Source of the DNA: Sphingopyxis sp. CCNWLW2
Lineage (GTDB): Bacteria > Pseudomonadota > Alphaproteobacteria > Sphingomonadales > Sphingomonadaceae
Reading direction: 5' to 3'
Assembly: GCF_037095755.1 (NCBI RefSeq)
Contig: NZ_JBAWKJ010000003.1
Location: 558,001 to 622,000 of the forward strand
Length of the DNA: 64,000 bases
How positions within the stretch are numbered: position 1 is the stretch's first letter; every line of letters begins with the position of its first letter. The notes beneath the pieces are model-generated. The model saw only the letters and a list, made by a program, of their open reading frames with translations. It searched no databases and was not told the origin of the DNA. Below are positions 37,515 through 46,091 of the stretch, in pieces. A program made the position numbers and the translations under genes.

Positions 37515-38846
37515 ATGCTGCGCGCGCTGCTGACGCTGTGGATGCTGTTCGCTTGCGCGACGCTCGCGCGGGCGGAAACGGTGGTTTTTACCGACGTCAA
37601 TGTCGTGCCGATGGATCGCGAGCGCGTGATTGCGCGCACGACGGTGATCGTCACCGACGGTGTGATTTCGAGCGTCGGGATCAAGGCGAAGCTGCCCGCG
37701 GGCACCAAGGCGGTCGACGGCAAGGGGGCGTGGCTGGTGCCGGGGCTCGCCGACATGCACAATCATGTGACGAGCCGTGACGATCTCGCGCTGCTGCTCG
37801 CGAACGGCGTGACGACGATGCTCAACATGGGCGAGGCGACCAGCGCGTTCGCCGGGCGGACGCGGATCGCGGTGAACAAGGGCGAGGTGCCGGGGCCGCA
37901 GATCTTCACCGCCTTCGTCGTCGACAGCGACCCGCAATATGGCCATTTCGTCGTGCGGACGGCCGACGAGGCGCGCGCGATCGTGCGGCTGGCGAAGACC
38001 AACGGCTACAGCTTCATCAAGGTTTATACGAACCTGTCGGCCGAGGCTTTCGCGGCGCTCGCCGACGAAGCCAAAGCGCAAGGGGTCGGGATCGTCGGAC
38101 ATAATGTGAAGGCGGTCGGCCTTGCGAAGCAATTTGCGGCGGGGCAGGCGATGGTCGCGCATGTCGAGGAATTCTTCTACGGCTTCTTCCCCGAACCGCC
38201 AGCCGACGATCAAAACGCGCCGCCCGCCGACGCGCGGATTGCCGAGGCGATCGCGCTGGTGAAGGCGCATGATGCGTTCGTCACGTCGGACCTGTTCAAC
38301 TATCGCACAATCGCGGCGCAATTCGGCAAGCCCGAGGTGGTGAAAGCCTATCTGGCGGCGCCCGAGGCGCGCTATCTGTCGCCCGCCGACCGGCTGGCTT
38401 GGGCGGGGTCGGGCTATCAGAAGAAGGCGGTCGACCTGTCGCGGCGCGTGGCGTTCGAGGCGCGCTTCGTGAAGGCGATGGCCGACGCCGGGGTGCCGCT
38501 GATCGCGGGCGGCGACGCGCCGACGATCCCGGGGCAGGTGCCGGGGTTCGCTCTGCACGAAGAGATCGACGCGATGCTGGCGGCCGGGCTGACCCCGTGG
38601 CAGGCGCTGTCGGCGGCGACGCGCACGCCGGGCGAATTCATTGCCAAGACGGTGCCGGGCGCGGCGAAGTTCGGCGTCATGGCGCCGGGCTATCGTGCCG
38701 ACCTGTTGCTCGTTGCCGACAATCCGCTGGAAAAGGCCGCGACGCTGCGCGCTCCGCTCGGCGTGATGGCGGGCGGGCGCTGGTTCGACGCGGCGGCGCT
38801 GAAGGCGATGCTGGACGAGGTCGCGGCGAAGCGTGCGGCGCCTTAG
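37515..38846 (+). CDS. Exported amidohydrolase (imidazolonepropionase-like)
   Basis: 443 residues from the ATG at 37515; the frame upstream is Arg-rich read-through. Signal peptide ends ATLARA. Amidohydrolase_1 fold: VDGKGAWLVPGLADMHNHVT with the H-x-H metal motif, VGIVGHNVKAVG, MVAHVEEF and the late Asp in IAGGDAPTIPG; C-terminal PGYRADLLLVADNP. Substrate unknown; related enzymes are exported prolidases or cyclic-amide hydrolases. Its stop overlaps the stop of the opposing gene (shared TTAG). Confidence 0.88.
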   Translation: MLRALLTLWMLFACATLARAETVVFTDVNVVPMDRERVIARTTVIVTDGVISSVGIKAKLPAGTKAVDGKGAWLVPGLADMHNHVTSRDDLALLLANGVTTMLNMGEATSAFAGRTRIAVNKGEVPGPQIFTAFVVDSDPQYGHFVVRTADEARAIVRLAKTNGYSFIKVYTNLSAEAFAALADEAKAQGVGIVGHNVKAVGLAKQFAAGQAMVAHVEEFFYGFFPEPPADDQNAPPADARIAEAIALVKAHDAFVTSDLFNYRTIAAQFGKPEVVKAYLAAPEARYLSPADRLAWAGSGYQKKAVDLSRRVAFEARFVKAMADAGVPLIAGGDAPTIPGQVPGFALHEEIDAMLAAGLTPWQALSAATRTPGEFIAKTVPGAAKFGVMAPGYRADLLLVADNPLEKAATLRAPLGVMAGGRWFDAAALKAMLDEVAAKRAAP

Positions 38847-39610
38847 AAGCGCCGCGTGCCGGCCGCCCAGTCGCCGCTGTCGCACTGGCCCGAGAAATTG
38901 GTGATCGCGTTGATCGTGATGCGGCCCGAGCGGCGATCGACGGTCAGTTTCGGCTTGTTGAGGCCGTTGATCCGGTAACTTGCGGTGATACGGTCGGGGG
39001 TGACGACCAGATTATCGAGGTCCCACCAGCCGTGATCGTCGCCGCTGTGGATCGGCGCGACGAGCTTTGGCCCCAGATGGATGCGACCCTGATCGCCATA
39101 GAGTTCGATCTGGACGTCGCTGGTGAAGCCTTGCGCGGTGTTGCCGACCTCGGTGCTCCATTCCCACTTATGGTTCCACGGATTCCATTTGTAGGTCGGC
39201 TTGCTGGTGACCGTGGGACGGGTGCCCGCGCCATAGCAGACGAGAACAAGTGAATTCGGATCGCGATAGCCCGTTTCGGCGGAGCGATCATAGGCGTGTT
39301 GTTGCGGCGCATAGGCGTCGCGCGGCGGGCCGTTGTCGCAATTTTCGGCGGGCACCGCGATCAGCACGCCATAGCGGCCGTCGATCGTGGAGACCGAGAG
39401 GCAGCGGCCGAGGCGCTGGTTCCACCAGAAGGTATAGCGTTGTTCGCCGACGGTGGTCGAATGGCGCGAGACATAGCCGCGCGCGAGCAATTGGGTCTCG
39501 CCGCCCGCTGCGCGGGCGCCGGCGAGGTCGGCGACGTCGGGTGCCGACTGGGCGAAGGCCGGCGCGGGAAGCGCGGCGGTGACGAGGAGAAGCGCGAAAT
39601 AGCGACGCAT
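38843..39610 (-). CDS. Secreted hypothetical protein
   Basis: 255 residues with signal peptide MRRYFALLLVTAALPAPAFA. The mature part contains a Trp-rich centre (WNPWNHKWEWS) and a basic C-terminal SGRITINAITNFSGQCDSGD, which resembles short C-terminal motifs of Sphingomonad exported proteins. Function unknown. Convergent with the amidohydrolase, sharing four bases at the stops. Confidence 0.72.
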   Translation of the reverse strand: MRRYFALLLVTAALPAPAFAQSAPDVADLAGARAAGGETQLLARGYVSRHSTTVGEQRYTFWWNQRLGRCLSVSTIDGRYGVLIAVPAENCDNGPPRDAYAPQQHAYDRSAETGYRDPNSLVLVCYGAGTRPTVTSKPTYKWNPWNHKWEWSTEVGNTAQGFTSDVQIELYGDQGRIHLGPKLVAPIHSGDDHGWWDLDNLVVTPDRITASYRINGLNKPKLTVDRRSGRITINAITNFSGQCDSGDWAAGTRRF

Positions 39611-39663
39611 GACAAAGACCCCTACTGCTGCCGGGGTAACCCCGCCATTGCAATGATATCGCG

Positions 39664-41349
39664 TCAGAAGTTCGCGCGCCAGACGCTGCGTCCCTCCTTG
39701 ATCGTTTCGCGGACCTTGATCGACTTGATGTCATCGACGGGCGTGGTCAGCGGGTTCTTGTCGAGAATTACGAAATCGGCGAGCAGGCCGGGCTTGATGC
39801 GGCCCTTGCGATCCTCCTCGAACGCCTGCCAGGCGGGACCGGTGGTGAGCGCCTGGAGCGCTTCATAGGCGTTCAGGCGCTCGTCCGCGCCGCTGACGAC
39901 GCCGGTCGGCGAGACGCGCGCCATCGACGTCCAGAGCATGAAGCGCGTGTCGAGCGGGGTGACGCTGAAGTCGCTGTGGTTCGACGCGATGAGGCCCGCG
40001 GCGCGCGCCGAGCGGAGGGGGCTGATGAAATCGACGACTTCGGCGGGGAAGTTGGTGCGGTGGACGTCGGCCCAATACCACGCGTGGTTCGAGAAATAGG
40101 CGGGGCCGACGCCGATGCGTTTGTACGCGGCGAGCTGATCGCGGCGCTGGAACTGCGAGTGGATGACGATCGGGCGGCGATCGTCGGCCGCCTTGATGCC
40201 GAGCGTGTCGAACCCCTTGATCGCCATGTCGATCGCGGCGTCGCCATTGGCGTGAACGAACAGCTGCCAGCCGCGGTCGTGGACCTTGCGGGCTTGGGCG
40301 ACGAATTCTTCCTCGGAGAGGATCGGTTCGCCGTGCCAGGGGTGGTGGCCCTCGGGGCTGCCGCGCTGGTAGTCGCGGGTGAAGAAACCCGTGCGTGCCT
40401 GCACCGATCCGTCGAGGACGAACTTGATGCCCTGCAGTTTTACATGGCCCTGGTACGTGCCGAATTTGAGGTCGGGGTTGGCGAGCAGCGCGTCGAGACC
40501 CGGCGAGAATGGCAGGAGCGCGAGGTCGATCTTAAGGCGTTCACGCGCCGCCGGAGAGGTGAGGAAGGCGACGTCGTGGGGCTGGGTGGCGCCGTCCTGC
40601 GCGTGGGTATAGCCCTCGGCGAAATAGGCGTTCTGCGCGGCGTCGAGCGCGGCGAGTTTTTGCTCCGCGGTCGGTTGCGGCATCTTGGCGAGCATCAGGA
40701 ACATCGCCTTTTCGAGGAGGACGCCATTGAGCTTGCCCGCGTCGTCGCGCAGCATCATGCCGCCGGGCGGGACGGGGGTGGCCTCGTCGATCCCGGCCGC
40801 CTTGAGCGCCGCGCTGTTCGCGACCGCGCCGTGGAGCGAGACGTGGAGGAGGACGAGTGGGTGGTCGGGGGCGATCGCGTCGAGTTCGGCGCGGGTGATG
40901 TAGCGTTTTTCGGCGAGGGTTTCGTGGTCGAATTGCCAGACGGTCGTCCAGCCGCCGGGCTTGGCCGGGTTGCGCGCGAGATAGTCGCGGATTGCGGCCG
41001 AGACGCCGGCGATGTCGGTGACCGGCGGGCCGCTTGATGCGCGGAGGTCGAGCCCGCCCGCGCTCAGGGTCGCGACGGTGAAATGCGAATGGGCGTCGAT
41101 GAAGCCGGGGAGCAGGGTGGCGCCCTTGAGATCGCGGATGGTTGCATCCTTGCCCGCGGCGACGCGGGCCTGTTTTTCGGAGCCCGCGAAGGCGATGCGG
41201 TCGCCGCGCGTGACGACGGCTTCGACGGTTTGCGGGGTATCGCCGTCCATCGTGACGATCGGGCCGCCGCGGTAAAGCGTGGTGTCTTGCGCGGTGGCGG
41301 GTGCAGTCGTTGTCAGGAGCAGCGCGATGGCGGCGGCGATGTGGTTCAT
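39664..41349 (-). CDS. Exported YtcJ-like amidohydrolase
   Basis: 561 residues with signal peptide ending APATAQ. Amidohydrolase_3 (YtcJ) signatures: LKGATLLPGFIDAHSHFTVA, WQLFVHANGDAAIDMAIKGF, IVIHSQFQRRDQLAAYKRIG, SNHAWYWADVHR and SNHSDFSVTPLDTRFMLWTS, ending IKPGLLADFVILDKNPL. Metal ligands H-S-H, H-A-N-G-D and H-S-Q are present. The family hydrolyses varied amides and related bonds; substrate here unknown. Confidence 0.9.
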   Translation of the reverse strand: MNHIAAAIALLLTTTAPATAQDTTLYRGGPIVTMDGDTPQTVEAVVTRGDRIAFAGSEKQARVAAGKDATIRDLKGATLLPGFIDAHSHFTVATLSAGGLDLRASSGPPVTDIAGVSAAIRDYLARNPAKPGGWTTVWQFDHETLAEKRYITRAELDAIAPDHPLVLLHVSLHGAVANSAALKAAGIDEATPVPPGGMMLRDDAGKLNGVLLEKAMFLMLAKMPQPTAEQKLAALDAAQNAYFAEGYTHAQDGATQPHDVAFLTSPAARERLKIDLALLPFSPGLDALLANPDLKFGTYQGHVKLQGIKFVLDGSVQARTGFFTRDYQRGSPEGHHPWHGEPILSEEEFVAQARKVHDRGWQLFVHANGDAAIDMAIKGFDTLGIKAADDRRPIVIHSQFQRRDQLAAYKRIGVGPAYFSNHAWYWADVHRTNFPAEVVDFISPLRSARAAGLIASNHSDFSVTPLDTRFMLWTSMARVSPTGVVSGADERLNAYEALQALTTGPAWQAFEEDRKGRIKPGLLADFVILDKNPLTTPVDDIKSIKVRETIKEGRSVWRANF

Positions 41350-41418
41350 ATTGTCTCTCCCCGGCGCCGTTTTGGCGGCCGGGGAGAGGGTCGGTCAAGT
41401 AGTTAGTAAGCTAAATAT

Positions 41419-41490
41419 CGTCGTTCCGGCGAAAGCGGGAACCCCGTTGCACCGTCGCTTCGCTGGGTTCCCGCTTTCGCAGGAATGACG
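41419..41490. repeat. Dispersed palindromic repeat
   Basis: CGTCGTTCCGGCGAAAGCGG and CCGCTTTCGCAGGAATGACG face each other around a 30-base centre. Same family as the elements at 9311 and 43729. Confidence 0.8.
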
Positions 41491-41506
41491 AACGGGGGGA
41501 AGCTTA

Positions 41507-41704
41507 TCAAACCTGCTGCGGCGGCACTTCGTCGGGCCCGCGGCCGGGCTCGTCGATGTCGCCGCCGCCGGGGTTGCCGGGGATTTCTGGTGGCTGGCCG
41601 GCGGGGTCTTCGAGCGGGGTCGGCTGGGCCGGTTTTTCGGGGGGCGATTGCGGCTCGATCGTGTCGGGTTTCGGCTTGGGAAGCGGGTCGGGGCTGCTGG
41701 CCAT
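41507..41704 (-). CDS. Small proline-rich protein
   Basis: 65 residues from the ATG at 41704 with GGAGAAAGACC upstream. Composition is mostly Pro, Glu, Gly and Asp (SPDPLPKPKPDTIEPQSPPE to GRGPDEVPPQQV), so it is probably unstructured. Small Pro-rich proteins of this kind are common in Sphingomonads; function unknown. Confidence 0.65.
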   Translation of the reverse strand: MASSPDPLPKPKPDTIEPQSPPEKPAQPTPLEDPAGQPPEIPGNPGGGDIDEPGRGPDEVPPQQV

Positions 41705-41870
41705 GGTCTTTCTCCTTGGATTAACCAACGAACGGGCGCGGCGCATGTTCCGGCCACGGAATATGGGGCTTTGTGCCCTTGCCCTCGGCCACGCGTCTGC
41801 TATAGCCCCGCGCGGCCCGCACGGGCGTGCGCGGCAGCGCGCGATTTCGTGCACCCGGCCGAAAACACCT

Positions 41871-41955
41871 GCGGGCGTGGCGGAATTGGTAGACGCGCTG
41901 GTTTTAGGTACCAGTATCGCAAGATGTGGGGGTTCGAGTCCCTTCGCCCGCACCA
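41871..41955 (+). tRNA. tRNA-Leu (TAG anticodon)
   Basis: 85 bases with encoded CCA. Acceptor GCGGGCG/CGCCCGC, anticodon stem CTGGT/ACCAG with loop TTTAGGT giving TAG (reads CTN), long variable arm as in class II tRNAs, T loop TTCGAGT. Lies 87 bases before tig. Confidence 0.95.
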
Positions 41956-42042
41956 ATCTGCAATGCAGGCCGGGATCATGGGGAACTCCGCCGCTCTGGC
42001 GGGGTTCGATACGAGATTTTGAGCAAGGATAAGACCAAGGCA

Positions 42043-43644
42043 ATGAAGACCGTCGAAACGCTGAACGAAGGCCTGAAGCGCGAATATCGCGTGACCATCA
42101 CCGCCAAGGATATTGACGCGCGCGTCGACGACGAGGTGAAGAGCATCGCCCCGACCGTCCGCATGCCCGGCTTCCGCCCCGGCAAGGTTCCGCCGAACCT
42201 GATCCGCAAGATGCACGGCCCGGCGCTCTCCGCGGACGCGCTCAACAAGGCGATCGACGCCGGCGTGCGCGACCTGATGGCGAAGGAAAAGCTTCGCCCC
42301 GCGCTGCAGCCCGCCGTGTCGCTCGACGAAGGCTATGAAGCCGGCCAGGACGCCGAGCTGACCGTCAGCCTCGAAGTGCTGCCCGAAATCGAAACGCCGT
42401 CGATCGATGGTCTGAAGCTCGAACGCCTGACCGTCCCCGCCGACGACAAGGCCGTGATGGCCAAGATCGAAGAATTCGCCGCGCAGATGAAGCGCTTCGA
42501 AGAAGCACCGAAGACCAAGAAGGCCGCCCAAGGCGACCAGGTCATCATCGACTTCGCCGGCAGCGTCGACGGCGTCGCCTTTGACGGCGGCACGGGCGAG
42601 GACATGGCGGTCGAAATCGGTTCGGGTCAGCTGATCCCGGGCTTTGAAGACCAGCTGGTCGGCGTCAAGGTCGGCGACGAAAAGGTGCTGAAGGTCAGCT
42701 TCCCCGACGATTATCCGGTTGCGGACCTCAAGGGCCAGCCCGCCGAATTCGCCGTGACGGTGAAGGAAGTGAAGGTTCCGGCCGCCTCGAAGATCGACGA
42801 CGAGTTCGCCAAGACGCTTGGCCTCGAAAGCCTCGACAAGCTGAAAGAGCTGATGAAGGATCAGGTCGAGCAGGAACTGAACGGCCTGACGCGGACCTAT
42901 ATGAAGCGCAAGCTGCTCGACCAGCTCGCCGCCGCGCACGATTTCGACGTGCCGCCGACGATGGTCGAGGCCGAGTTCAACCAGATCTGGCAGCAGCTCG
43001 AGCATGAAGTCAGCCACGAGGAAGATCCCGAAGCGGCGAAGGCCGAGCTCGAGAACGACCGCGACGATTACCGCTCGATCGCGGTGCGCCGCGTCCGCCT
43101 TGGCCTGCTCCTCTCGGAAATCGGCCAGGCGCATGGCGTCCAGGTGTCGAACCAGGAAATGTCGCGCCTGATCGCGCAGGCGGCGCAGCAGTATCGCCCC
43201 GAAGATCGCACGCGCTTCATCGAATATGTGCAGCAGGACGCGCTCGCCGCGGCGCAGCTCCGCGCCCCGCTGTATGAAGACAAGGTCGTCGACTTCCTGT
43301 TCGAAAAGGCCGAGATCACCGACCGCGAAGTGACGCGTGAAGAGATCGAAGCCGCGATCGAAGCCGACGACGACGGCCACGTCCATGGCCCGGGCTGCGG
43401 CCATGACCATGACCACGACCACAAGCCCGCCAAGAAGGCGGCCGCGAAGAAGCCGGCTGCTAAGAAGGACGCGGTGAAGGAAGAAGCCAAGGCCGAGGAA
43501 GCTCCCGCCAAGAAGGCGCCGGCGAAGAAGGCCGAAGCCAAGGACGAGGAAAAGCCCGCTGCGGCGAAGAAGGCTGCTCCGGCGAAGGCCGCCGAGGACA
43601 AGCCTGCAAAGGCTCCGGCCAAGAAGGCCGCGGCGAAGAAATAA
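42043..43644 (+). CDS. tig: Trigger factor, peptidyl-prolyl isomerase chaperone
   Basis: Ribosome-bound chaperone. 533 residues from the ATG at 42043. Ribosome-binding domain with the signature MPGFRPGKVPPNLIRK, FKBP-type PPIase domain (GDQVIIDFAGSVDGVAFDGG, IPGFEDQLVGVKVGDE), and the helical C-domain to about residue 440. The remaining 90 residues are an added tail: a His-rich segment (HVHGPGCGHDHDHDH) and then Lys/Ala/Pro repeats of the PAKKA type. Standard trigger factors end near 430-450. A strong terminator follows at 43664. Confidence 0.96.
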   Translation: MKTVETLNEGLKREYRVTITAKDIDARVDDEVKSIAPTVRMPGFRPGKVPPNLIRKMHGPALSADALNKAIDAGVRDLMAKEKLRPALQPAVSLDEGYEAGQDAELTVSLEVLPEIETPSIDGLKLERLTVPADDKAVMAKIEEFAAQMKRFEEAPKTKKAAQGDQVIIDFAGSVDGVAFDGGTGEDMAVEIGSGQLIPGFEDQLVGVKVGDEKVLKVSFPDDYPVADLKGQPAEFAVTVKEVKVPAASKIDDEFAKTLGLESLDKLKELMKDQVEQELNGLTRTYMKRKLLDQLAAAHDFDVPPTMVEAEFNQIWQQLEHEVSHEEDPEAAKAELENDRDDYRSIAVRRVRLGLLLSEIGQAHGVQVSNQEMSRLIAQAAQQYRPEDRTRFIEYVQQDALAAAQLRAPLYEDKVVDFLFEKAEITDREVTREEIEAAIEADDDGHVHGPGCGHDHDHDHKPAKKAAAKKPAAKKDAVKEEAKAEEAPAKKAPAKKAEAKDEEKPAAAKKAAPAKAAEDKPAKAPAKKAAAKK

Positions 43645-43663
43645 GCTTCGGCTGACGATCAAC

Positions 43664-43701
43664 AAAAAGGCCGGGTGGAGGATGCTCCACCCGGCCTTTT
43701 T
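43664..43701 (+). terminator. Bidirectional intrinsic terminator after tig
   Basis: Perfect 12-bp stem GGCCGGGTGGAG/CTCCACCCGGCC, 4-base loop, flanked by AAAAA and TTTTT. Confidence 0.95.
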
Positions 43702-43728
43702 GTTTTGCCCGTAGCGACCTTCAACTTT

Positions 43729-43756
43729 CGTCATTCCCGCGAAGGCGGGAATCCAG
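43729..43756. repeat. Dispersed palindromic repeat, single arm
   Basis: CGTCATTCCCGCGAAGGCGG then GAATCCAG, identical in core to the left arm at 9311. Confidence 0.75.
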
Positions 43757-43770
43757 TTCAGCTGTCCATT

Positions 43771-43947
43771 TTCCTCCCCCTTGATGGGGGAGGCAGTGAG
43801 ACTTGCCAGCTTGCTGGCTAGTCGCAGCGGTGGGGGTGTGCTCTCGGCCTCAAACCTCGGTTTAAGGACGCGCCTTCACCCCCATCCAACTCCGCCTAGC
43901 CGCTTCGCGGCAAGGCTGCGTATCCTTCCCCCATCAAGGGGGAAGGT
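43771..43947. repeat. MITE-like element with 23-bp terminal inverted repeats
   Basis: Left end TTCCTCCCCCTTGATGGGGG and right end CCTTCCCCCATCAAGGGGGA are reverse complements with few mismatches. Inside, GCGGTGGGGGTGTG and CTTCACCCCCATCC form a second inverted pair. About 177 bases, no open frame. Similar short elements are scattered in alphaproteobacterial genomes. Confidence 0.65.
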
Positions 43948-43967
43948 GGAGCGCGTTCCCGCGCCGC

Positions 43968-44585
43968 CTAGATCACGTCCATATTATAACAATGCCAGCT
44001 GAAGATCGCCGCCGCCCCGCGATGCGGGCGCCAGGCCTCCGCCAGTTCGCGCGCTTGTTTCTCGCTGGGGCGGGCGCCGAGCTGGAAGATGCGGCCGACG
44101 GCTTCCTGTACCGCGAGATCGCCCGCGGGCCAGATATCGGGGCGTCCCTCGGCAAAGAGCAGATAGATTTCGGCCGACCAGCGGCCGATGCCCTTTACCC
44201 GGGTCAGCAGCGCGATCGCCTCCTCGTCGTCGGCGGGGAGGGCGTCGAACTGGAGCTCGCCGTCGAGGATCAACTGCGCGAGGCTTTTGGCATAGCCCTG
44301 TTTCTGCCCCGAGAGGCCGCATGCGCGGAGCGTGTCGAAGTCGGCGGCGGCGACCGTTTCGGCCGGACAGCCCTCGCCGAACTTCGCCTCGAGCTTGTTC
44401 CAGATCGAGTTGGCCGCGGCGACGCTGACCTGCTGGCCGACGATGGTGCGCAGCAGCGTGGCATAGCCGCGCGCACGGATGCGGGGCTCGGGATAGCCGA
44501 CATTGCCGAGTGCGCGCGCGACGTTCGAATCCCGCGCCGCAAGCGCGTCGATTCCCGCGTTCAGCTGCTGCTGGCTGAGGCCCAT
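43968..44585 (-). CDS. DNA-3-methyladenine glycosylase II-like protein
   Basis: 205 residues from the ATG at 44585 (GGAGAATATAGG upstream). HhH-GPD fold: TIVGQQVSVAAANSIW, then the helix-hairpin-helix LTRVKGIGRWSAEIYLLF and the catalytic Asp in WPAGDLAVQEAVG. This corresponds to the AlkA/Mag family catalytic core without AlkA's N-terminal domain. It excises alkylated purines. The longer frame to 44639 is rejected. Confidence 0.9.
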   Translation of the reverse strand: MGLSQQQLNAGIDALAARDSNVARALGNVGYPEPRIRARGYATLLRTIVGQQVSVAAANSIWNKLEAKFGEGCPAETVAAADFDTLRACGLSGQKQGYAKSLAQLILDGELQFDALPADDEEAIALLTRVKGIGRWSAEIYLLFAEGRPDIWPAGDLAVQEAVGRIFQLGARPSEKQARELAEAWRPHRGAAAIFSWHCYNMDVI

Positions 44586-44686
44586 CCTATATTCTCCTTT
44601 TGTTCCTTGGGTAGCCAATAGCAACGCTTGATTTGACAAGCAACGCGCGACATAGCGCCACCAACATCGAAGATATGGGGACTAGC

Positions 44687-45004
44687 ATGGCCAAGCTGAT
44701 TGTCGTGACGCGCGACGGAACCGAACATGAGATCGAGGGCGACACCAGCCTGACGGTGATGGAAAATATCCGCGACGCCGGGTTCGACGAGCTGCTCGCG
44801 CTGTGCGGCGGCTGCTGCTCGTGCGCGACCTGCCATGTCCATGTCGAGGCCGGCGCGACCGACCAGCTGCCCGCGATGAGCGAGGACGAAAACGACCTGC
44901 TCGATTCGACCACCGACCGCGACGACAATTCGCGCCTGTCGTGCCAGCTGCCGTTCAGCGAGGCGCTCGACGGGCTGAAAGTGCGGATCGCGGCGGAGGA
45001 TTGA
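44687..45004 (+). CDS. [2Fe-2S] ferredoxin
   Basis: 105 residues from the ATG at 44687 (TGGGGA upstream). The Cys pattern C-x5-C-x2-C ([12 protein letters not shown]) and a distal Cys (RLSCQLPF) bind a [2Fe-2S] cluster, as in adrenodoxin/putidaredoxin-type ferredoxins. Such proteins deliver electrons to P450s or other oxygenases; no partner is next to it. Divergent from the glycosylase gene. Confidence 0.93.
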   Translation: MAKLIVVTRDGTEHEIEGDTSLTVMENIRDAGFDELLALCGGCCSCATCHVHVEAGATDQLPAMSEDENDLLDSTTDRDDNSRLSCQLPFSEALDGLKVRIAAED

Positions 45005-45010
45005 TCCGCG

Positions 45011-45089
45011 CTGTCATCCCGGCGAAAGCCGGGATCTCGACGTTTCTGAAGTGACGCGAAGTTGAGACCCCGGCCTTCGCCGGGGTGAC
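45011..45089. repeat. Dispersed palindromic repeat between convergent genes
   Basis: CTGTCATCCCGGCGAAAGCC and CGGCCTTCGCCGGGGTGAC face each other. Placed between the ferredoxin and rRNA methylase stops, it could serve as a two-way terminator. Confidence 0.8.
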
Positions 45090-45100
45090 TGCTAATGGGA

Positions 45101-45868
45101 TCAGGCGCCCGCCGTCGCCACCGCATAGAGCGCGATCGCCGCGGCGTTCGAGATATTCAGGCTCTCCATCCGCGGCGAGATCGGCAGTTTTGCCAGCACA
45201 TCGCAATGCTCCATGACATTGTGGCGCATCCCGTCGCCTTCGGAACCGAGCACCAGCGCGACCTTGCTGCCGTCGAGCGTCGATCCGAGCGTCGTTTCGG
45301 TGTCGCCCATCAGTCCGATGCGCCAATATTGCGCCTCGGCGATTTCCTCGAGCGCGCGCGACAAGTTGACGACGCGGACCCAGGGCACGATTTCGAGCGC
45401 GCCCGACGCCGAGCGCGCGATGACGCCGCTTTCGGGCGGGCTGTGGCGGTCCTGCGTGATGATCGCCGCAGCGTCGAATGCCGCGGCCGAGCGCAGCACC
45501 GCGCCGATATTATGCGGGTCGGTGACCTGATCGAGGACGATCAGCGGGCGCTTGCTGTCGGCGTCGACCTCCTGCTGCAACAGATCGCCGAGGAAGACGT
45601 CCTCGAGCGGGTCGACTTCTATCACGAGTCCCTGATGCGGGGCGTCGCGCGCGACGAGTCGCGCGAGGTCGGTGACCTCAGCGTAGCTGATCGGGATCAC
45701 CGGCGGCAGGTCGAGCTGGCCCAGCGCTTCGCGCGTGCCCCAGATGCGCTTGACGGTGCGTTCGGGGTTGGCGAGCGCGGCCAGAACGGCGTGGCGGCCC
45801 CAGAAACGGATGGCTTGTCCGCGCGAATTCTGGCTGGCGGGGCGGCGATGACGGGAAAATTGTCTCAT
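45101..45868 (-). CDS. rlmB: SpoU-family rRNA/tRNA 2'-O-methyltransferase (RlmB-like)
   Basis: 255 residues from the ATG at 45868 (GGGAAAGG five bases upstream). The long frame above it reads through tRNA-Tyr and is rejected. N-terminal substrate-binding domain (IRFWGRHAVLAALANPERTV), then the SPOUT motifs LIVLDQVTDPHNIGAVLRSA, LVLGSEGDGM and LPISPRMESLNISNAAAI. Typical of RlmB, which methylates G2251 of 23S rRNA; assignment between RlmB and a TrmH paralogue rests on length and motif order. Confidence 0.9.
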   Translation of the reverse strand: MRQFSRHRRPASQNSRGQAIRFWGRHAVLAALANPERTVKRIWGTREALGQLDLPPVIPISYAEVTDLARLVARDAPHQGLVIEVDPLEDVFLGDLLQQEVDADSKRPLIVLDQVTDPHNIGAVLRSAAAFDAAAIITQDRHSPPESGVIARSASGALEIVPWVRVVNLSRALEEIAEAQYWRIGLMGDTETTLGSTLDGSKVALVLGSEGDGMRHNVMEHCDVLAKLPISPRMESLNISNAAAIALYAVATAGA

Positions 45869-45947
45869 GCGCGCGCCTTTCCCATGACTGGCATTGACAG
45901 GCAAGCCTCGTTTCGCCATTGGACCGCTTCCCAAAGCGGGCCCCAAT

Positions 45948-46033
45948 GGACAGGTGGCCGAGTGGTTAAAGGCAGCAGACTGTAAATCTGCCCGGGTTTC
46001 CGTACGCTGGTTCGAATCCAGCCCTGTCCACCA
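45948..46033 (+). tRNA. tRNA-Tyr (GTA anticodon)
   Basis: 86 bases with encoded CCA. Acceptor GGACAGG/CCTGTCC, anticodon stem GCAGA/TCTGC with loop CTGTAAA giving GTA, class II long variable arm, T loop TTCGAAT. The tyrosine recombinase gene starts the island 58 bases past its 3' end, so its 3' half is the probable attachment site. Confidence 0.96.
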
Positions 46034-46091
46034 TCTCTTCAGCGGCGAATATGCGCCGCCTTTCCCCGGCAAAATATGACAGAAGAAACAC

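Noticed and set aside
41800..43734. 644-codon minus-strand frame opposite tig
   Set aside because: Shadow of trigger factor; it also reads through tRNA-Leu and the terminator.
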